The notes under the pieces are model-generated. The model did not search any database, had not been told where the DNA came from, and worked only from the letters and a program-made list of their open reading frames with translations. DNA of 64,000 bases from Locusta migratoria (Eukaryota > Arthropoda > Insecta > Orthoptera > Acrididae): assembly GCA_026315105.1 (NCBI GenBank), contig CM048750.1, forward strand, positions 265,413,151 through 265,477,150. The letters are read 5' to 3'. Numbering within the stretch: the stretch's first letter is position 1; each line of letters starts with the position of its first letter. Shown here in pieces: positions 10,392 through 21,104 of this stretch. The position numbers and the translations under genes were made by a program.

Positions 10392-10954
10392 ATGCTATTT
10401 ATCTTGATATACTAATTTGCCAGCTCTAATAATAGCTTAAAAAATCTACAGAATAGATTTTTGAAAGGAGAGGAACTTACAGTTGGCTGTGTGCGGGACC
10501 AAACTGAAGCTCTTGTGCAGGAAAAGCGCCTCTCTAATCTGTGGTGTGCGATCGATCACCAGGAGCGCGAGCTCTGCTGAATTTTAATAAGTACAGCGAC
10601 ACTGCTCGCACCAGAAACATTTACCCATCACTTCAACCAGCCCAATTACTGGCTCTGGTAGGAGAGCCAATACTGCAGTTGGCTGAGTTACGTTTGATCT
10701 CAACCAGTCATCAGCTACACCACACACACGACAGGCACACAGATAAAGCCAACATTTGTGTATACAGGGTGCTCAGCTAAGGTTATCCCTCATATTGCAT
10801 CAGACTGGAAGGAACTTCATGAAACCTGTAATGAACTGTCTGTTTGAGAGGAACAAACTTTGGCAGTGCTACATATTCACATACATATTCGCTAATTGCA
10901 AATTATAACCAAGTTCTGCTGCTGTTTAAAGATGGATTATCACGCTATGGGACA
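10392..10954. other. Unassigned
   Basis: Short frames only. A tacagggtgctca word at about 10764 resembles a TIR start but no partner was found. Confidence 0.3.
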
Positions 10955-10957
10955 TGA

Positions 10958-11065
10958 AAATTAGCGCCAGACCGGGGCTCGAACTCTGATCTCCCGCTTT
11001 TCGCGCGCGGAAGTCTTAATTTCACACCCGTGCACTTCCCCTCAAATCGTTGGAAAAATCACTTC
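10958..11065 (-). mobile_element. tRNA-derived SINE relic
   Basis: gccagaccggggctcgaactctgatctcccgc resembles the minus strand of the tRNA-like head in the 3.5-kb palindrome (ggactcgaacctgggacctt then cttttcgcg). The B-box complement is degenerate, the rest of the element is missing, and no TSD is visible. Confidence 0.45.
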
Positions 11066-11504
11066 ACATTCATTTTGACTGTGCCACTTCAATAAAGTAA
11101 TCTATAACAACATACACGTGGGTACAAAGCACACAATCAACAAAATATACAAATTCCTTAGTACCCTGTACCTCACAGTTACGTCGTACATTTCAATTTG
11201 CACTTCCTACTGCTGCTGCTCTCGTCATAGCTATTTCTAATAGTATCAACAATCTGCTCTTCTACTTTCGAAAGAACTGAACAAAATTATTTATTAGAAC
11301 TTTTCCATTTCCGCAGACGCTAAGAATACGCAGTTGCATTATGACAATAACGTAACTGTACAATACCGACCCAAGTGCGTCGATCGTGTAATGTAGAGTA
11401 TCTCGGGACGCCTTCGGCCCCATCCGGCCATAAAAAAAGTTTAGTTTCGAGTTCTGCCGTCGGCAGTTGCAAAGTGAACGGGTAATACATTGTTTGGCAT
11501 AAAT

Positions 11505-11615
11505 GACCCTCCCTGGGTCATGGGTAAGTGTGTGTGAGTGTGTGTTTCCTTAGATTACGTTAAATAGTTTATAAGTGTATGGACTGGTGACCATAGCAGT
11601 TTGGTGCAATAGGTG
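11505..11615 (+). mobile_element. SINE 3' fragment
   Basis: gggtcatgggtaagtgtgtg then ttaaatagtttataagtgta and ctggtgaccatagcagtttg match the tail order of the complete SINE at 47429-47604. The tRNA-like head is missing or eroded. Confidence 0.6.
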
Positions 11616-11649
11616 TACAATCAACATTACAAACACAGAATGCACCACT

Positions 11650-11650
<1 letters not shown>

Positions 11651-11684
<34 letters not shown>
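11651..11684. repeat. Poly(T) tract, 34 bp
   Basis: Uninterrupted T run. It could be the complement of a poly(A) tail of a retroposed sequence, but no partner structure is visible. Confidence 0.95.
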
Positions 11685-11688
<4 letters not shown>

Positions 11689-11909
11689 ATAATACGTCAT
11701 TTTCATACAGCTCAGTGTTCATGATGACATATCACATCAACTATGTGCCTTACAGATTTCGCAATGGGATGAATAGTAAGGCAGCGCATAAAATACGAAC
11801 AAACATTCATTTTTTATATATTACATACAATGGTTACTCCAGACCAAGTGTAATGTATCAAAAACAACCGAAATGATTCATGTGGAGGGGCTGCAGGAAG
11901 TGTCTCATG

Positions 11910-12577
11910 TGGTGTCGCACAAGTCTAAAGTACGCGCCACATAAAAAATGTTCAAATGTTTGTAAATCTATCGGACCAAACTGCGTGGTCATCAGTCCGT
12001 AGCTTACAAACTACTTAAACCTAGGCAAACTAACCTAAGGACAACACACATACCCATGCCCCAGGGAGGACTCGAACCTCCACGGCGAGCAACCGCGCGC
12101 TCCGCAGCGAGGCGCTTTAGACCGCTCGGCTACTCCACCGCGGCGTGCCACATACTTTCGCCGCGCGCCGCCATACACGCACGGCGCGGCGCGTCGTTCT
12201 TACCACGTCAGCCACGAGCGCCCTCTGCTACAACTCCGCTTGTGGCCACCACTGAACGACATCGTTCACTTGGGACTGAGATAGAACCAGTTAACACTTC
12301 GGAATTAGTTAGGCACTAGTGAAGACTTGGCTATCGGATAGGCACTAGGCAGGCCTCTAGCTCAACTATGTATCAGTATTCTGCAGTACTGAGCTATGTA
12401 AAAGTTAAGTATTGTATAAATTCTGTGCAATATATATCTCGTTCTAATTCACTCTAGTGTTTCTAGTTTCTGCTGTCCCATTGGCTGGTCACCTCCTACC
12501 TGCACAAGCGTGTATCCATTATTCCCGTGTCGGTCTTTCTACTCGGCCACCGACACCTACGACGGAAACGAGACACA
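11910..12577 (+). mobile_element. LTR (left copy, Ty3/gypsy-like), interrupted by SINE
   Basis: It starts tggtgtcgcacaagtc and ends gacaca just before the primer-binding site at 12582. Without the SINE it is about 465 bp and is the inverted repeat of 13361-13819. The interior carries attctgtgcaatatatatct near the 3' half. Superfamily assignment rests only on the tRNA-Ser primer site and the LTR style; no gag or pol is visible in the interval. Confidence 0.75.
11944..12146 (-). mobile_element. tRNA-derived SINE inserted in LTR
   Basis: The minus-strand head ends at about 12146 (gccgcggtggagtagccgag) and the B-box complement lies near 12068-12080. Direct repeats gccacata at 11936-11943 and 12147-12154 give an 8-bp TSD. 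The right LTR copy lacks this SINE, so it postdates LTR duplication. Confidence 0.9.
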
Positions 12578-12581
12578 AAAG

Positions 12582-12598
12582 TGGCGACGAGGATGGGA
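12582..12598 (+). promoter_or_regulatory. Primer-binding site complementary to tRNA-Ser 3' end
   Basis: tggcgacgaggatggga is the reverse complement of a typical tRNA-Ser acceptor and T-arm end (uccca uccucgucg followed by CCA), placed 4 bases after the LTR end, where an LTR element's primer site should be. A divergent partner lies on the minus strand at 13341-13357. Confidence 0.7.
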
Positions 12599-12656
12599 AT
12601 CAAAAGCGGCGACAAGGATGGGATACAAAAGTGGCGACGAGGATGGGATTCAAAAT
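12582..12656 (+). repeat. Three tandem 25-bp primer-site units
   Basis: tggcgacgaggatggga at 12582, cggcgacaaggatggga at 12607 and tggcgacgaggatggga at 12632, each followed by a t-rich/caaaa spacer; period is exactly 25 bp. Confidence 0.9.
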
Positions 12657-13360
12657 CTAATGTTCATTTTGTGCTAGTGTTGTATAGGACGACTACAGTA
12701 CGCCAAATCTTCTGATAGGTCGCGCACGGTATGATTATGTGAACGTGATTTCTAAGCAGGATAGAAACATGACAACGAGAAATGGATCACTGTTGATACA
12801 GTGTTCGCCTTATACATTTATAAAAATGGGCTCTAATCAAGGTCAGGCATTTAGTTTTATATTGAAATCCGACCCCTTTATTCTTTTGAACTACCCAACG
12901 TGCAAGTTACACCTGTTTCCTCTGTAAATTTATCAGTGTGTTGAAATGCACCTCACCTGACCTGAAGTTACCATTCGGAACCATTTGATTATTAGATTTA
13001 ATGACCCAAATTGATTATGTTGTATCAATGTCCCCCTGATTAATTTCTATTTCGCAGCGGATAACGCACGTTCCAAATTGTGGCTACCGGCTATGATTTT
13101 ATTAGGACAGTCGTATTGTCAGTTTGAATCGCCACCACAATGATGGGCGGAGATACGGATTAAATGCGAAGATGGGGGGGGGGATGTAATTTTAACACAA
13201 TTTATTCGAGCTTGCACTTCTACACTAAACGTATACAAAGGTAACACAAAGATATTACGTAAGCCTGCCGACTGGCTAGGTGTGAAAATATTTAAAATTA
13301 TTGGTCTCAGTAAATGTATCAGATTTTATAGTTTTTGTGTCCCAGCCTCGTCGCCGCTTT

Positions 13361-13819
13361 TGTGCCTCCTTTCCGTCGTAGGTGTCGGTGGCCGAGTACG
13401 AAGACCGACACAGGAATAAAGGTAGCACGCTTGTGCAGGTACGGAGGGGAGCAACCAGTAGGACAGCAGAAACTAGAAACACTAGAGTAAATTAGAACGA
13501 GATATATATTGCACAGAATTTATACAATACTGAACTTTTATATAGTTCAGTACGGCAGAATGCTGATACATAGTTGAGCTAGAGGCCTGCCTAGTGCCTG
13601 TCCGATAGCCAAGTCTTCACTGGTGCCTATCTGATTCCGAAGTGTTAACTGGTTCCTATCTCAGTCCCAAGTGAACGATGTCGTTCAGTGGTGGCCACGA
13701 GCGGAGCTGTAGCAGAGGGCGCTCGTGGCTGACGTGGTAAGAACGCCGCGCCGCGCCGTGCGTGTATGGCGGCGCGCGGCGAAAGTAGGTGGCGCGCACT
13801 TTGGACTTGTGCGACACCA
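13361..13819 (-). mobile_element. LTR (right copy), inverted relative to the left copy
   Basis: Read on the minus strand it starts tggtgtcgcacaagtcc and ends ggcaca before a primer-site-like cggcgacgaggctggga (13341-13357). It matches the left copy over essentially its full length without the SINE. Two LTRs of one element should be direct repeats; here they are inverted with both primer sites pointing inward. Confidence 0.75.
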
Positions 13820-15345
13820 AAATAGTCAAACATCTCAGACGGAACGGGACACAAAGGGGGCAATTCTCCAGTCAAACATCATTCAATCTCTCTACAATTC
13901 ATGTTCAAAACACTAGAAACTGGATGTGGCATGCTCTACGGAAATTAGCAATACAAGGCGTTAAACTACGCACTTCCTAAGAGATACAGCACAGAGGTTC
14001 CCTGGCACTACCAGCATACTAATCATAAGTTCCGTCACTTCCATCAACACTCGCAAAAAGTAAGAAACACCACAATTAAAAATTAAATATATTTCAAGAG
14101 GAAAATGCCTCGGACCGTTAAGAAGAACTTAATTCACAAGAACACCGATCAAAAGAGACCTTGCCAAGCCACGTGGTACCACACAAACGTTCGTATCCTC
14201 TCACTAAGAAAAACCGTAAAACTGGTGATAATCAAGGGACAAAATTTTACCCACCGATATTGAAACATTAATTTCGTTGCACTGAAGGTGCTTGCAGGGG
14301 CTATGCTACGATACTCAACATGAAAAGGAAGCAAATAATGGCGGGAAGCAACTGCAACCATGAGGACTTCCACTAAGAATCCATTAATTTCTCGGGCATC
14401 GCCCGTATTTTCATAACTATCACCCGCGCGGTATGCTGTTCGCTGTAGTTCCTCGCTATAGAGCCATATGTTTAACTGCTGGTCGATGGAGCTAATGGCC
14501 CATGACCTTTTCCGATAAAACTTTACACCGTTTGTAAAGGTTAACATCGCATAATCATCAAAAAGGCAAAAAATACGAGAGAAATTCAAAATTTAAACAC
14601 GGTAATAAAGAAAAGTTACTAAAGCACACTTAAAGTGATTATTAGCTACTATTGGGCATTGGAACCACAAAAATTTCAGATAACAGAAAATGACGAACGC
14701 ATGCCCAGCACTCTCGTTACAATACATTAAATATGGTTCTGCCACGAACATCGTCATTTATTTTGTAATACTATCAAACGCACTTGATCATGAATCATTA
14801 CTCACTGTCAAGTATTTGAAACTAAAAATTGAAGTGCTAAAACTGATGTCTCAAGTCCTAGACAAAAGAAACCGTTACCATTTCAAGTCCCACATTAGGC
14901 CGAATTTCTACGTTAAAATTACATGAATTTGTATCCCACACATGATCTAGCGATGGAATGATGGTAGTTGCAACATTACCGATCGAATAACTCAAGATAA
15001 CCAACACTGTAAGGCACATTTACGATACTCACACAAGACCTAACATACTCACGTCCGCTCGGGTCGAGGATTCAGCCAACTCTGTCTCTAATGGCTGATA
15101 TCTATCCCAACCGTTCTTCCGTTTCAAGTTGCTCGGCGGACCTCTCCCATTGGCTGAAGGCATAACGTGACCTACCGTCAACCTGACAACCTACTCAACT
15201 CGCATTCTGCTGGCTAGCAACCTCTGGTACCACAAGAAAATCTCTGCTGTTCCCTTAGCAAGCAAATGTTGGCTATCCTACTTGGAACTATCTGCTACTG
15301 CTAAACCCACTGCAATCTCTGTCATCTCACCACCTCTGCCACACT

Positions 15346-15346
<1 letters not shown>
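13820..15346. other. Unassigned; one 146-codon minus-strand frame
   Basis: The frame at 14149-14589 (minus) has no motif I recognise, is poor in typical domain composition and sits among AT-rich repeats; I regard it as probably random. No tRNA-like boxes or TIR are visible in the rest. Confidence 0.3.

Positions 15347-15393
<47 letters not shown>
15347..15393. repeat. (CA)n microsatellite
   Basis: Uninterrupted CA dinucleotides, about 23 units. Confidence 0.97.
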
Positions 15394-15395
<2 letters not shown>

Positions 15396-15461
15396 AAGGG
15401 AAATGGGAAGCGAACTAACAGTACCGCTTCAATATATCGATGAAGGTTGTACATATACTTC

Positions 15462-15600
15462 TTTTACACCTACATCTACATCCATAGTCCGCAAGGTGTG
15501 TGGCGGAGGTACCTTGAGTACTACTATCGGTTCTCCCTCCTATTACAGTCACGTATTGTTCGCGGAAAGAAATATTGTCGGTATGCAAGTTAGTGTAAAA
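15462..15600 (-). mobile_element. Family A LINE 3'-end fragment
   Basis: The minus strand reads ggtacctccgccacacacct then ttgcggactatggatgtaga, the 3' UTR and tail of the LINE family seen at 1-860, 24523-25109 and 32540-33662. Only the last ~130 bp were inserted. Confidence 0.7.
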
Positions 15601-16374
15601 AAATTTCAAGTTCATAATTAAAATGTTTAAATGTTTTGGTTAGCATTTTTTGTCACGCTAAAGCAAACTCCTCTGTGGCTTCTGTGGAATGTGGAAGGAC
15701 ACTCATCTGTGAATACCATTAAGGGAACTGAGGAGTCCATTCAAAACAGGCGACACGGTTTCTTGGCTGCTACACTCGCCTGCGTTGCGGCCGGCAAACA
15801 GGGACTGTTGCCTCACTTCAGATGCAACAGATCTGAAAATACGCACTGCAGCACAGACGTGACCCCAAGTAATTTCCAGCTCTTTGCACCTCAAAAAGGA
15901 CCTTGCTTCCCAACGTTCTGAGTCCGACGAAAAACTCCAGAATGCTACTACTGTCCGGTTAACTCTGACGACAGAATTTTATGCAGAGGACATTTATCAG
16001 CTCGTTAAGAGTCACGAAAAGTGCCTGAATCTGAGTCTGGATTTCGTAGGGAACTAACATACTGGCTTTAATTATTACAGTCCTTTTGTTGTAGTCTAGC
16101 AAAGTTTATTGACCAGGTATCCATCGTTTTTATACTACAAATGTCAGGTCATCGTACGTGAAAAACAGCGCGTTTCCATGATTATGGTAATAATATCAGA
16201 AAAATTAATAACCTATTTGATTCGACGAAACCAAAGATTACAAAAAGTTTGACGTTACAAGGATGGCGCAATCTTGCACGGTTGAAAGTACACGATAATA
16301 GAACTAATATTGTCCCAGCCAGGTCCTAGGATTTTCACCTTGCACTTTCCACTTCTTTCACCTCTGGCAGTACT
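15601..16374. other. Unassigned
   Basis: The 96-codon frame at 15631-15921 and its opposite-strand shadow show no motif. Nothing else is visible. Confidence 0.3.
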
Positions 16375-16580
16375 GGTATTGTGAGAAATACCGAGTAGCA
16401 CCGTGGTTCGGAACCCACGTTAAACTGTAGGTCCCCCTATAACTGCCTGGGTAAGTCAGTTCGAAGGTCGGAGGAAGGCAACGGCATAGCACCTCCAAAC
16501 AGGACCATGCGTAGTAAAGCATTGTGGTGTTCAAACCAATCTTCGGATTGTTGACTGCTTTACCTTTATTGTACCAGTAA
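16375..16580 (-). repeat. Probable dispersed repeat, unclassified
   Basis: The segment carries caccgtggttcggaaccc and ggaggaaggcaacggcatag, words that look like those of dispersed arthropod SINE-type repeats known to me, but no boundaries or clear pol III boxes could be set. Low-confidence call from recollection. Confidence 0.3.
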
Positions 16581-16587
16581 ACATGTG

Positions 16588-17262
16588 TCCGCAAATGATC
16601 CGTTTTTGGAGAAATACGAATTTATTGTTCCAAGCCGCCACTGACGTCATTGTAAACATCGTTCTAGTTAATACACATTAATTTTAAATTTAGACTTTAC
16701 TCTTAAGATTTACATCGTATTTAGTTCACATTTCATGTAAGGATAACCTGTTAAAGGAGGTGTTCGAAGTGCCTTCCTTGCAACTGAATGTAATATTGTG
16801 CTCGTCTCTGCAATGAATTCCGAATTGTTTCGAAAACACCTGGATAATTTCGGAATTCTTGACAAGCATGTACAACTGTTCGCTCCAGTTCTTCAACCGT
16901 GTTAACGGGTGTGCTAAACACATCGCTTTTGATGTGACGCCAGACACAAAAATCCAAAGGATTTAGATAAGATGATCTTGGAGGGCAAGGTACAGGTCCG
17001 CCTCGACCTATCCATCTTTGGCAGTGTCTGCGCATTAGACATCGTTTCACAGCACCAGCAAATTGAGTCGGAGCTCCATCTAACTAACTAGAACGATTTT
17101 TACAATAAAGCCAGTGAAATATGAACAAAATGCGATGTAAATCTCAATTGTAAAGTCTAAATTTCAAATTAGTGTGTACTAACTAGAACGATGTTTACAA
17201 TGACGTCAGTGGCGGCTTGGAACCATACATTAGTAATATCTGGCAAAGGGCTCATTTGCGGA
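16588..17262 (-). mobile_element. Deleted mariner-like (IS630 group) transposon with long TIRs
   Basis: The left end tccgcaaatga (16588) and right end tcatttgcgga (17252-17262) are inverted. The inner block caagccgccactgacgtcat (16631-16650) is matched by its complement at about 17200-17220 with further matching to about 16705 and 17145. The element is about 675 bp and keeps only the C-terminal part of its transposase. Confidence 0.8.
16751..17050 (-). pseudogene. Mariner-like transposase, C-terminal fragment
   Basis: The 99-codon frame contains RWIGRGGPVPCPPRSSYLNP followed by LDFCVWRHIKSDVF, EELERTVVHACQEFRNYPGVF and a closing GRHFEHLL. This is the C-terminal third of an IS630/mariner-group transposase common in insects, including the PPRS..LNPLDF stretch around the last catalytic acidic residue. 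The N-terminal DNA-binding and first catalytic Asp regions are missing between the TIRs, so the copy is non-autonomous. Related relics occur at 48545-52360 and 58900-59465. Confidence 0.85.
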
Positions 17263-18914
17263 ATATAATGTAGCGCCTATCAGTTGTTGGGTTTTGAGAC
17301 GTTAACTAAAATATTACGTGAAAGAAATAAGGGTAATGTTGGCGGCAATTACGTCATAAAAAAGTTGACAGGCTTTAACTTCAGGGTTACGATACACCCT
17401 TTTGATGATATCACCCCAGAAATCTGTAAATTTAAAATAACAATAATTGAAGGTAGAACACCATCGTTATCCAGAATTGGGCGGGTGGAATTCTAATGTG
17501 CAATGGACCGTGCGGTAAATTTTAGTCGAGGGCTCCGCGTTTGCTGTTTGTAATAGTATATTCGTCATATACTATAGCTTGATATAAATTACTGCAGGTT
17601 CTAAAAAATTGAATACTATTGTGAAGGGGAAAGATTGAATTCCAAGGTTAATAAAATCTTTAACACTCACTGCACTGTTATTAATCAGCCGTAATGGCGT
17701 CCAATTCTGCAACTCGCAAATGGTAAATTATCTACGCCACTTGGAAGCGGGAAATCAAGTAAGAACACCTCCTCCATTCAGTTAATGAACTTATATATTA
17801 CATCTATATTTTCTTTGAATTTAGCACTATACTTACAGCAATTTTAATGGTGAACAAGGAGAGCTGCTAGTAATGCGTTTTAACTCGACGGCAGGGGGTG
17901 AAACTGATATAGGGATTTCCGGTAACACGATGTTGGTTCGCTGCCAGGCCACATAGAGCGCTGCGAGCGTTGCGATTTTTAATCTCGCTTTCCTATTGGA
18001 TGATTTACGCTTTGCAGTCCTCCATATTTGTTTTGATTCCTATGTGGTGTTCTGTGCTGAGGTTCTATAGCAACGTTTTCCTAATTGCGATCTTCTGTGT
18101 GCATTTTCTTTTAATTCGCAGTGTAAATATATTGCTGTTATACTTCTTAATTTTTGTCCGCATCCGTAATATTAGTTGGTGTAATGATTATACATTATTT
18201 ACTTTACATTTATTTCCATGTGATAACGCCGCACGGCGACAATCGCAGTACCGTTTTTCAGAAACAAACAATTTTACGGTCAAAAAGATTACCGCGATAT
18301 CATTTACGAAGTTTGGCCGACTGTAAACAACAGCCACAAGCAATTAATGTTAGTTTTTGATTTAAATTTCTCGTATATCTTACTTTGCAAGGTCTCAACA
18401 ACCTTTCTATGAGGTCCACCCTCAAAGAATAATTGAATAATATTGTCATCTAACAGCAATATAACATTTTTTCATTCGTGTATTTAGAAGTAAACAGATG
18501 GATTTTCGCGCCACATTTTTTGGTTTGGAAGTTCACTGCCAGGCCACTAGTAGCGTTGCTGTCGTTCTGTGTTTCCGTGTGATAACATGGTCTTTGCACT
18601 TCTGTTATTTTTGGTGTTCTGTGCTCGACGGCGGCAAAAGACAGACAAATGAAGCGGTTCGCTGTTCTTTCTCTCCGGCGGTAAAACGAGGGAATGTAGG
18701 ATTTTCAGAGATTATTTTTCATTAGAGAGAAAGAAAAACGATCCTTGGTGGTATCTATAATCTTCGACTCGCGAATTTAATTATTGTATATTTATTTATA
18801 TTTTTATTGGTAGCGTTTCAAGAACCATGTTTACTGGGACATTTTTGCTTCTACTGTCGTGAATTTTCAACCATGTAAGTTTGCGCCATCCTTTTCATAC
18901 ATCTTATCTATAGG
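17263..18914. other. Unassigned; two copies of a short repeated block
   Basis: Blocks near 17935-18060 and 18525-18625 share gttcgctgccaggccac / gttcactgccaggccac and tgttctgtgct, spaced similarly, so they are probably diverged copies of one repeat. The 118-codon frame at 17970-18326 overlaps the first block and has no recognisable domain. Confidence 0.35.
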
Positions 18915-19637
18915 GCGTTACCGACAAACTTCGTGGGGTGGTATAGGATGGCTTGAGGAACGAAATGAGGTAGGGAACCCGTGTTCGGAAACGTCAGCTA
19001 ACGGCGCTACAAAGAGTGAAAACTATAGGTGCTGGTGCCTGCCGCTAGGACACCCTCGGGCGACGAACGCGTCGTTGTAAGCACATACAGACCGCGGGCA
19101 CGTCTGTAATGTGTGGTTTTCGATATTCGGCGTTTGCGAGTGATTGCAACGATCGCCGGTGGAAAAGATGGAGCTTGCAGCTGTATGGGCAGGCCCTGTT
19201 TCCTGTGAATGCAATGCTCTCTTTCCGTGATGGCTGATTGTGATTTATTGCCTCTCAAAATCTCCAACTCAATCTTCGATGTTGTACGCTATACTATAAT
19301 GGATTTAACTGACAGACATGGACAGCGTTACTATGTTGTGTTTTGCAGACTAGTGCAGCAGCCGTCATCATCTACGCTGCTGGAGTGTACAGCGATGGGC
19401 CACATGATAAGGATAACGGCAGATGTTTCATGATGTAGACGCCTTTATTGTATTTAACGGATGGATACCATAAATGCAAGGAAATGAAGAGGAGCAATAC
19501 GTGTAGACGCCAGTAGGCACCAGCACCTATAATTTTGACGCTCTGTAGCGCCGTTGGGAGATGTTTCCCGACATAGGTTCCCTGAATTTTGTTCCTCAAG
19601 CCATTCACTACCACCCCACGAAGTTTGTCGGCATCAT
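18915..19637. mobile_element. Fold-back / MITE-like element, about 140-bp inverted arms
   Basis: The left arm (about 18921-19052) with ccgacaaacttcgtggggtg, ggcttgaggaac, aacggcgctaca and ataggtgctggtgcct is mirrored by the right arm (about 19520-19637) in reverse order and complement. The centre (about 470 bp) has no recognisable coding. The superfamily is undetermined because no clean TSD was found. Confidence 0.75.
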
Positions 19638-19647
19638 TTAGTAAGAA

Positions 19648-19878
19648 GACCCACTCGGTTAGCCGTGTGGTCTAACGCACCGCTTTCCGAGACGGGGAGG
19701 CGTACCGGCCCCGGTTCGAATCCGCCCGGCGGATTAACGAAAGGGTTCGGAGTGCCCGCCAGCCTGGATGTGGTTTTTAGGTGGTTTTCCACATTCCCCT
19801 AGGTGAATACCGGCTGGACCGCCCATCTCGCCACAGTTACACACTTCGCAAACATTTCGTAAGTCTTTACACTTTCAC
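19648..19878 (+). mobile_element. tRNA-derived SINE, second family
   Basis: The head cactcggttagccgtgtggt (A-box region) and ccggttcgaatcc (B-box, 19711-19723) are tRNA-like with a long variable region. The body cctggatgtggtttttaggt and tgaataccggctgg differs from the more abundant SINE, so this is a separate family. Confidence 0.75.
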
Positions 19879-19889
19879 ACATAACACTA

Positions 19890-20943
19890 CTAGCTGAAAA
19901 CCCGGCGCTGCCCGGGTATTTATTTAATTATTCCTGCCATTTTTCAGGTATTTGTTCGTATGTATAAGGGTTGTTGTGACTGTAAAATCTCTTGGGAATA
20001 GAATCAGTAGTAAAGAAGTGATAGATTAAAACCTGGTGCTTGATGGGGCGGTTTTCCATGAAAATTACTGTTTATGTGCTCATATCTAATGAACTACATG
20101 TCGTACTGTGGTACAATTTAGAAAGTACATTCAACTATATGTGTGTATATTGTTTGTAAAATTTCCTGTCGCTACAATTTGTAGTGTTCAAAATGTTCAA
20201 ATGTTTGTAGATCTATCGGACCAAACTACGTGGTCATCAGTCCGTAGCTTACAAACTACTTAAACCTAGATAAACTAACCTAAGGACTCGAACCTCCACG
20301 GTGAGCAACCGTGTGCTCCGCAGCGAGACGCTTTAGACCGCTCGGCTACTCCACCGCGACTGTAGTGTTCAAATTATAAATTGTAACGTCACACCGAGAG
20401 CCATAGTTTTACTCCATAAACAGCGGAAAAGTAGTAAGCGAGAAACTTTTTTCCTTTCATCATTTTGCTACGGTTGTCAGCGAGAGAAAGTTCAATAAAA
20501 GTTTGAAATTATGTATAAAGTTTGTTGCAAGTCGCTAAGTACTCTAATTCTTGTATAGCGTATTTATAAAGTCTCGCTGCATTACGTGGCAGTTTCTTGC
20601 AAATCCTATTGTTTATGACGTCATGTCTTCTGAGTCATGTGTCGTATATTGTTCTTAACCCTGCAGCAATCGTACCTCACGGTAAGGAATGTATGTACCA
20701 AATTTGGTTGAAATCGGTCCAGTGGTTTAGGAGAAAATAAGCAGAATTGTCATTAAATGCAGCAGTTTGCTGCGCATCTCATTGTTTATGACGTCATATC
20801 TCGTGAACTATGTATCGTACGTGATTCTTACACTTACGGCGACCGTTCTCATAGATTGAAGCTTACGTGTACAAAATTTCATAAATATTGGAACACGTAT
20901 GCAACACGTACAAATATACGGACACTCTGCTTTATATATTAGA
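19890..20943 (-). mobile_element. Helitron-like repeat with nested SINE
   Basis: On the minus strand it starts TCTAATATATAAAGCAG after an A (20943/20944) and ends with the hairpin cccgggcagcgccggg followed by ttttcagCTAG before a T (19890/19889). These are the Helitron hallmarks: 5' TC, 3' hairpin plus CTRR, insertion between A and T. It has no coding capacity and is about 885 bp without the SINE. Internal text resembles 39700-40357. Confidence 0.75.
20193..20360 (-). mobile_element. tRNA-derived SINE with internal deletion and 13-bp TSD
   Basis: Flanked by tgtagtgttcaaa at 20180-20192 and 20361-20373. Compared with the copy at 11944-12146 it lacks about 25 bp before the B-box complement (ggactcgaacctcc). 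It interrupts the Helitron-like repeat. Confidence 0.9.
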
Positions 20944-20974
20944 TACGCAGACATAGACATTTGAGGTAAATATT

Positions 20975-21100
20975 TCCTCCGGGGAGGGGGAGGGGTTGCG
21001 TGGTGACAGGAAGGGCATCCGGCCACCTCGTAAATATTAACACGCCAGATCCGAATTAACAAAGCCGAACCTACATGTGCGGGAATATGGCTAAAGAGAA
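20975..21100 (+). mobile_element. SINE-like 3' domain
   Basis: gtgacaggaagggcatccgg then gccagatccgaattaacaaa and aaagagaaagatagaaga resemble the 3' body of a widespread arthropod SINE type; the pol III head is missing. Call from recollection. Confidence 0.4.
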
Positions 21101-21104
21101 AGAT

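Larger units (their letters stand above)
12578..13360. mobile_element. Interior between the two inverted LTRs
   Basis: Only 783 bp separates the LTRs. It begins with the primer-binding site and two further 25-bp echoes of it and ends with an inverted copy of one. The middle contains a G run (13173-13182) and no gag, protease, RT or integrase signature. Confidence 0.6.

Noticed and set aside
10762..10800. tacagggtg word as a TIR of a second mariner-group element
   Set aside because: No inverted partner within several kb and no transposase nearby.
13838..13870. gacggaacgggacacaaag resembling an LTR end plus primer site
   Set aside because: The following bases do not match the primer site and no LTR precedes it in that orientation.
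14149..14589. 146-codon minus-strand frame as a host gene
   Set aside because: No recognisable motif, no exon or promoter context and a composition typical of chance frames in AT-rich DNA; not reported as a gene.
19648..19740. Possible tRNA gene (tRNA-like head with B-box)
   Set aside because: The tRNA-like part continues into a fixed SINE body and has no clean acceptor stem; the same applies to the other B-box sites.
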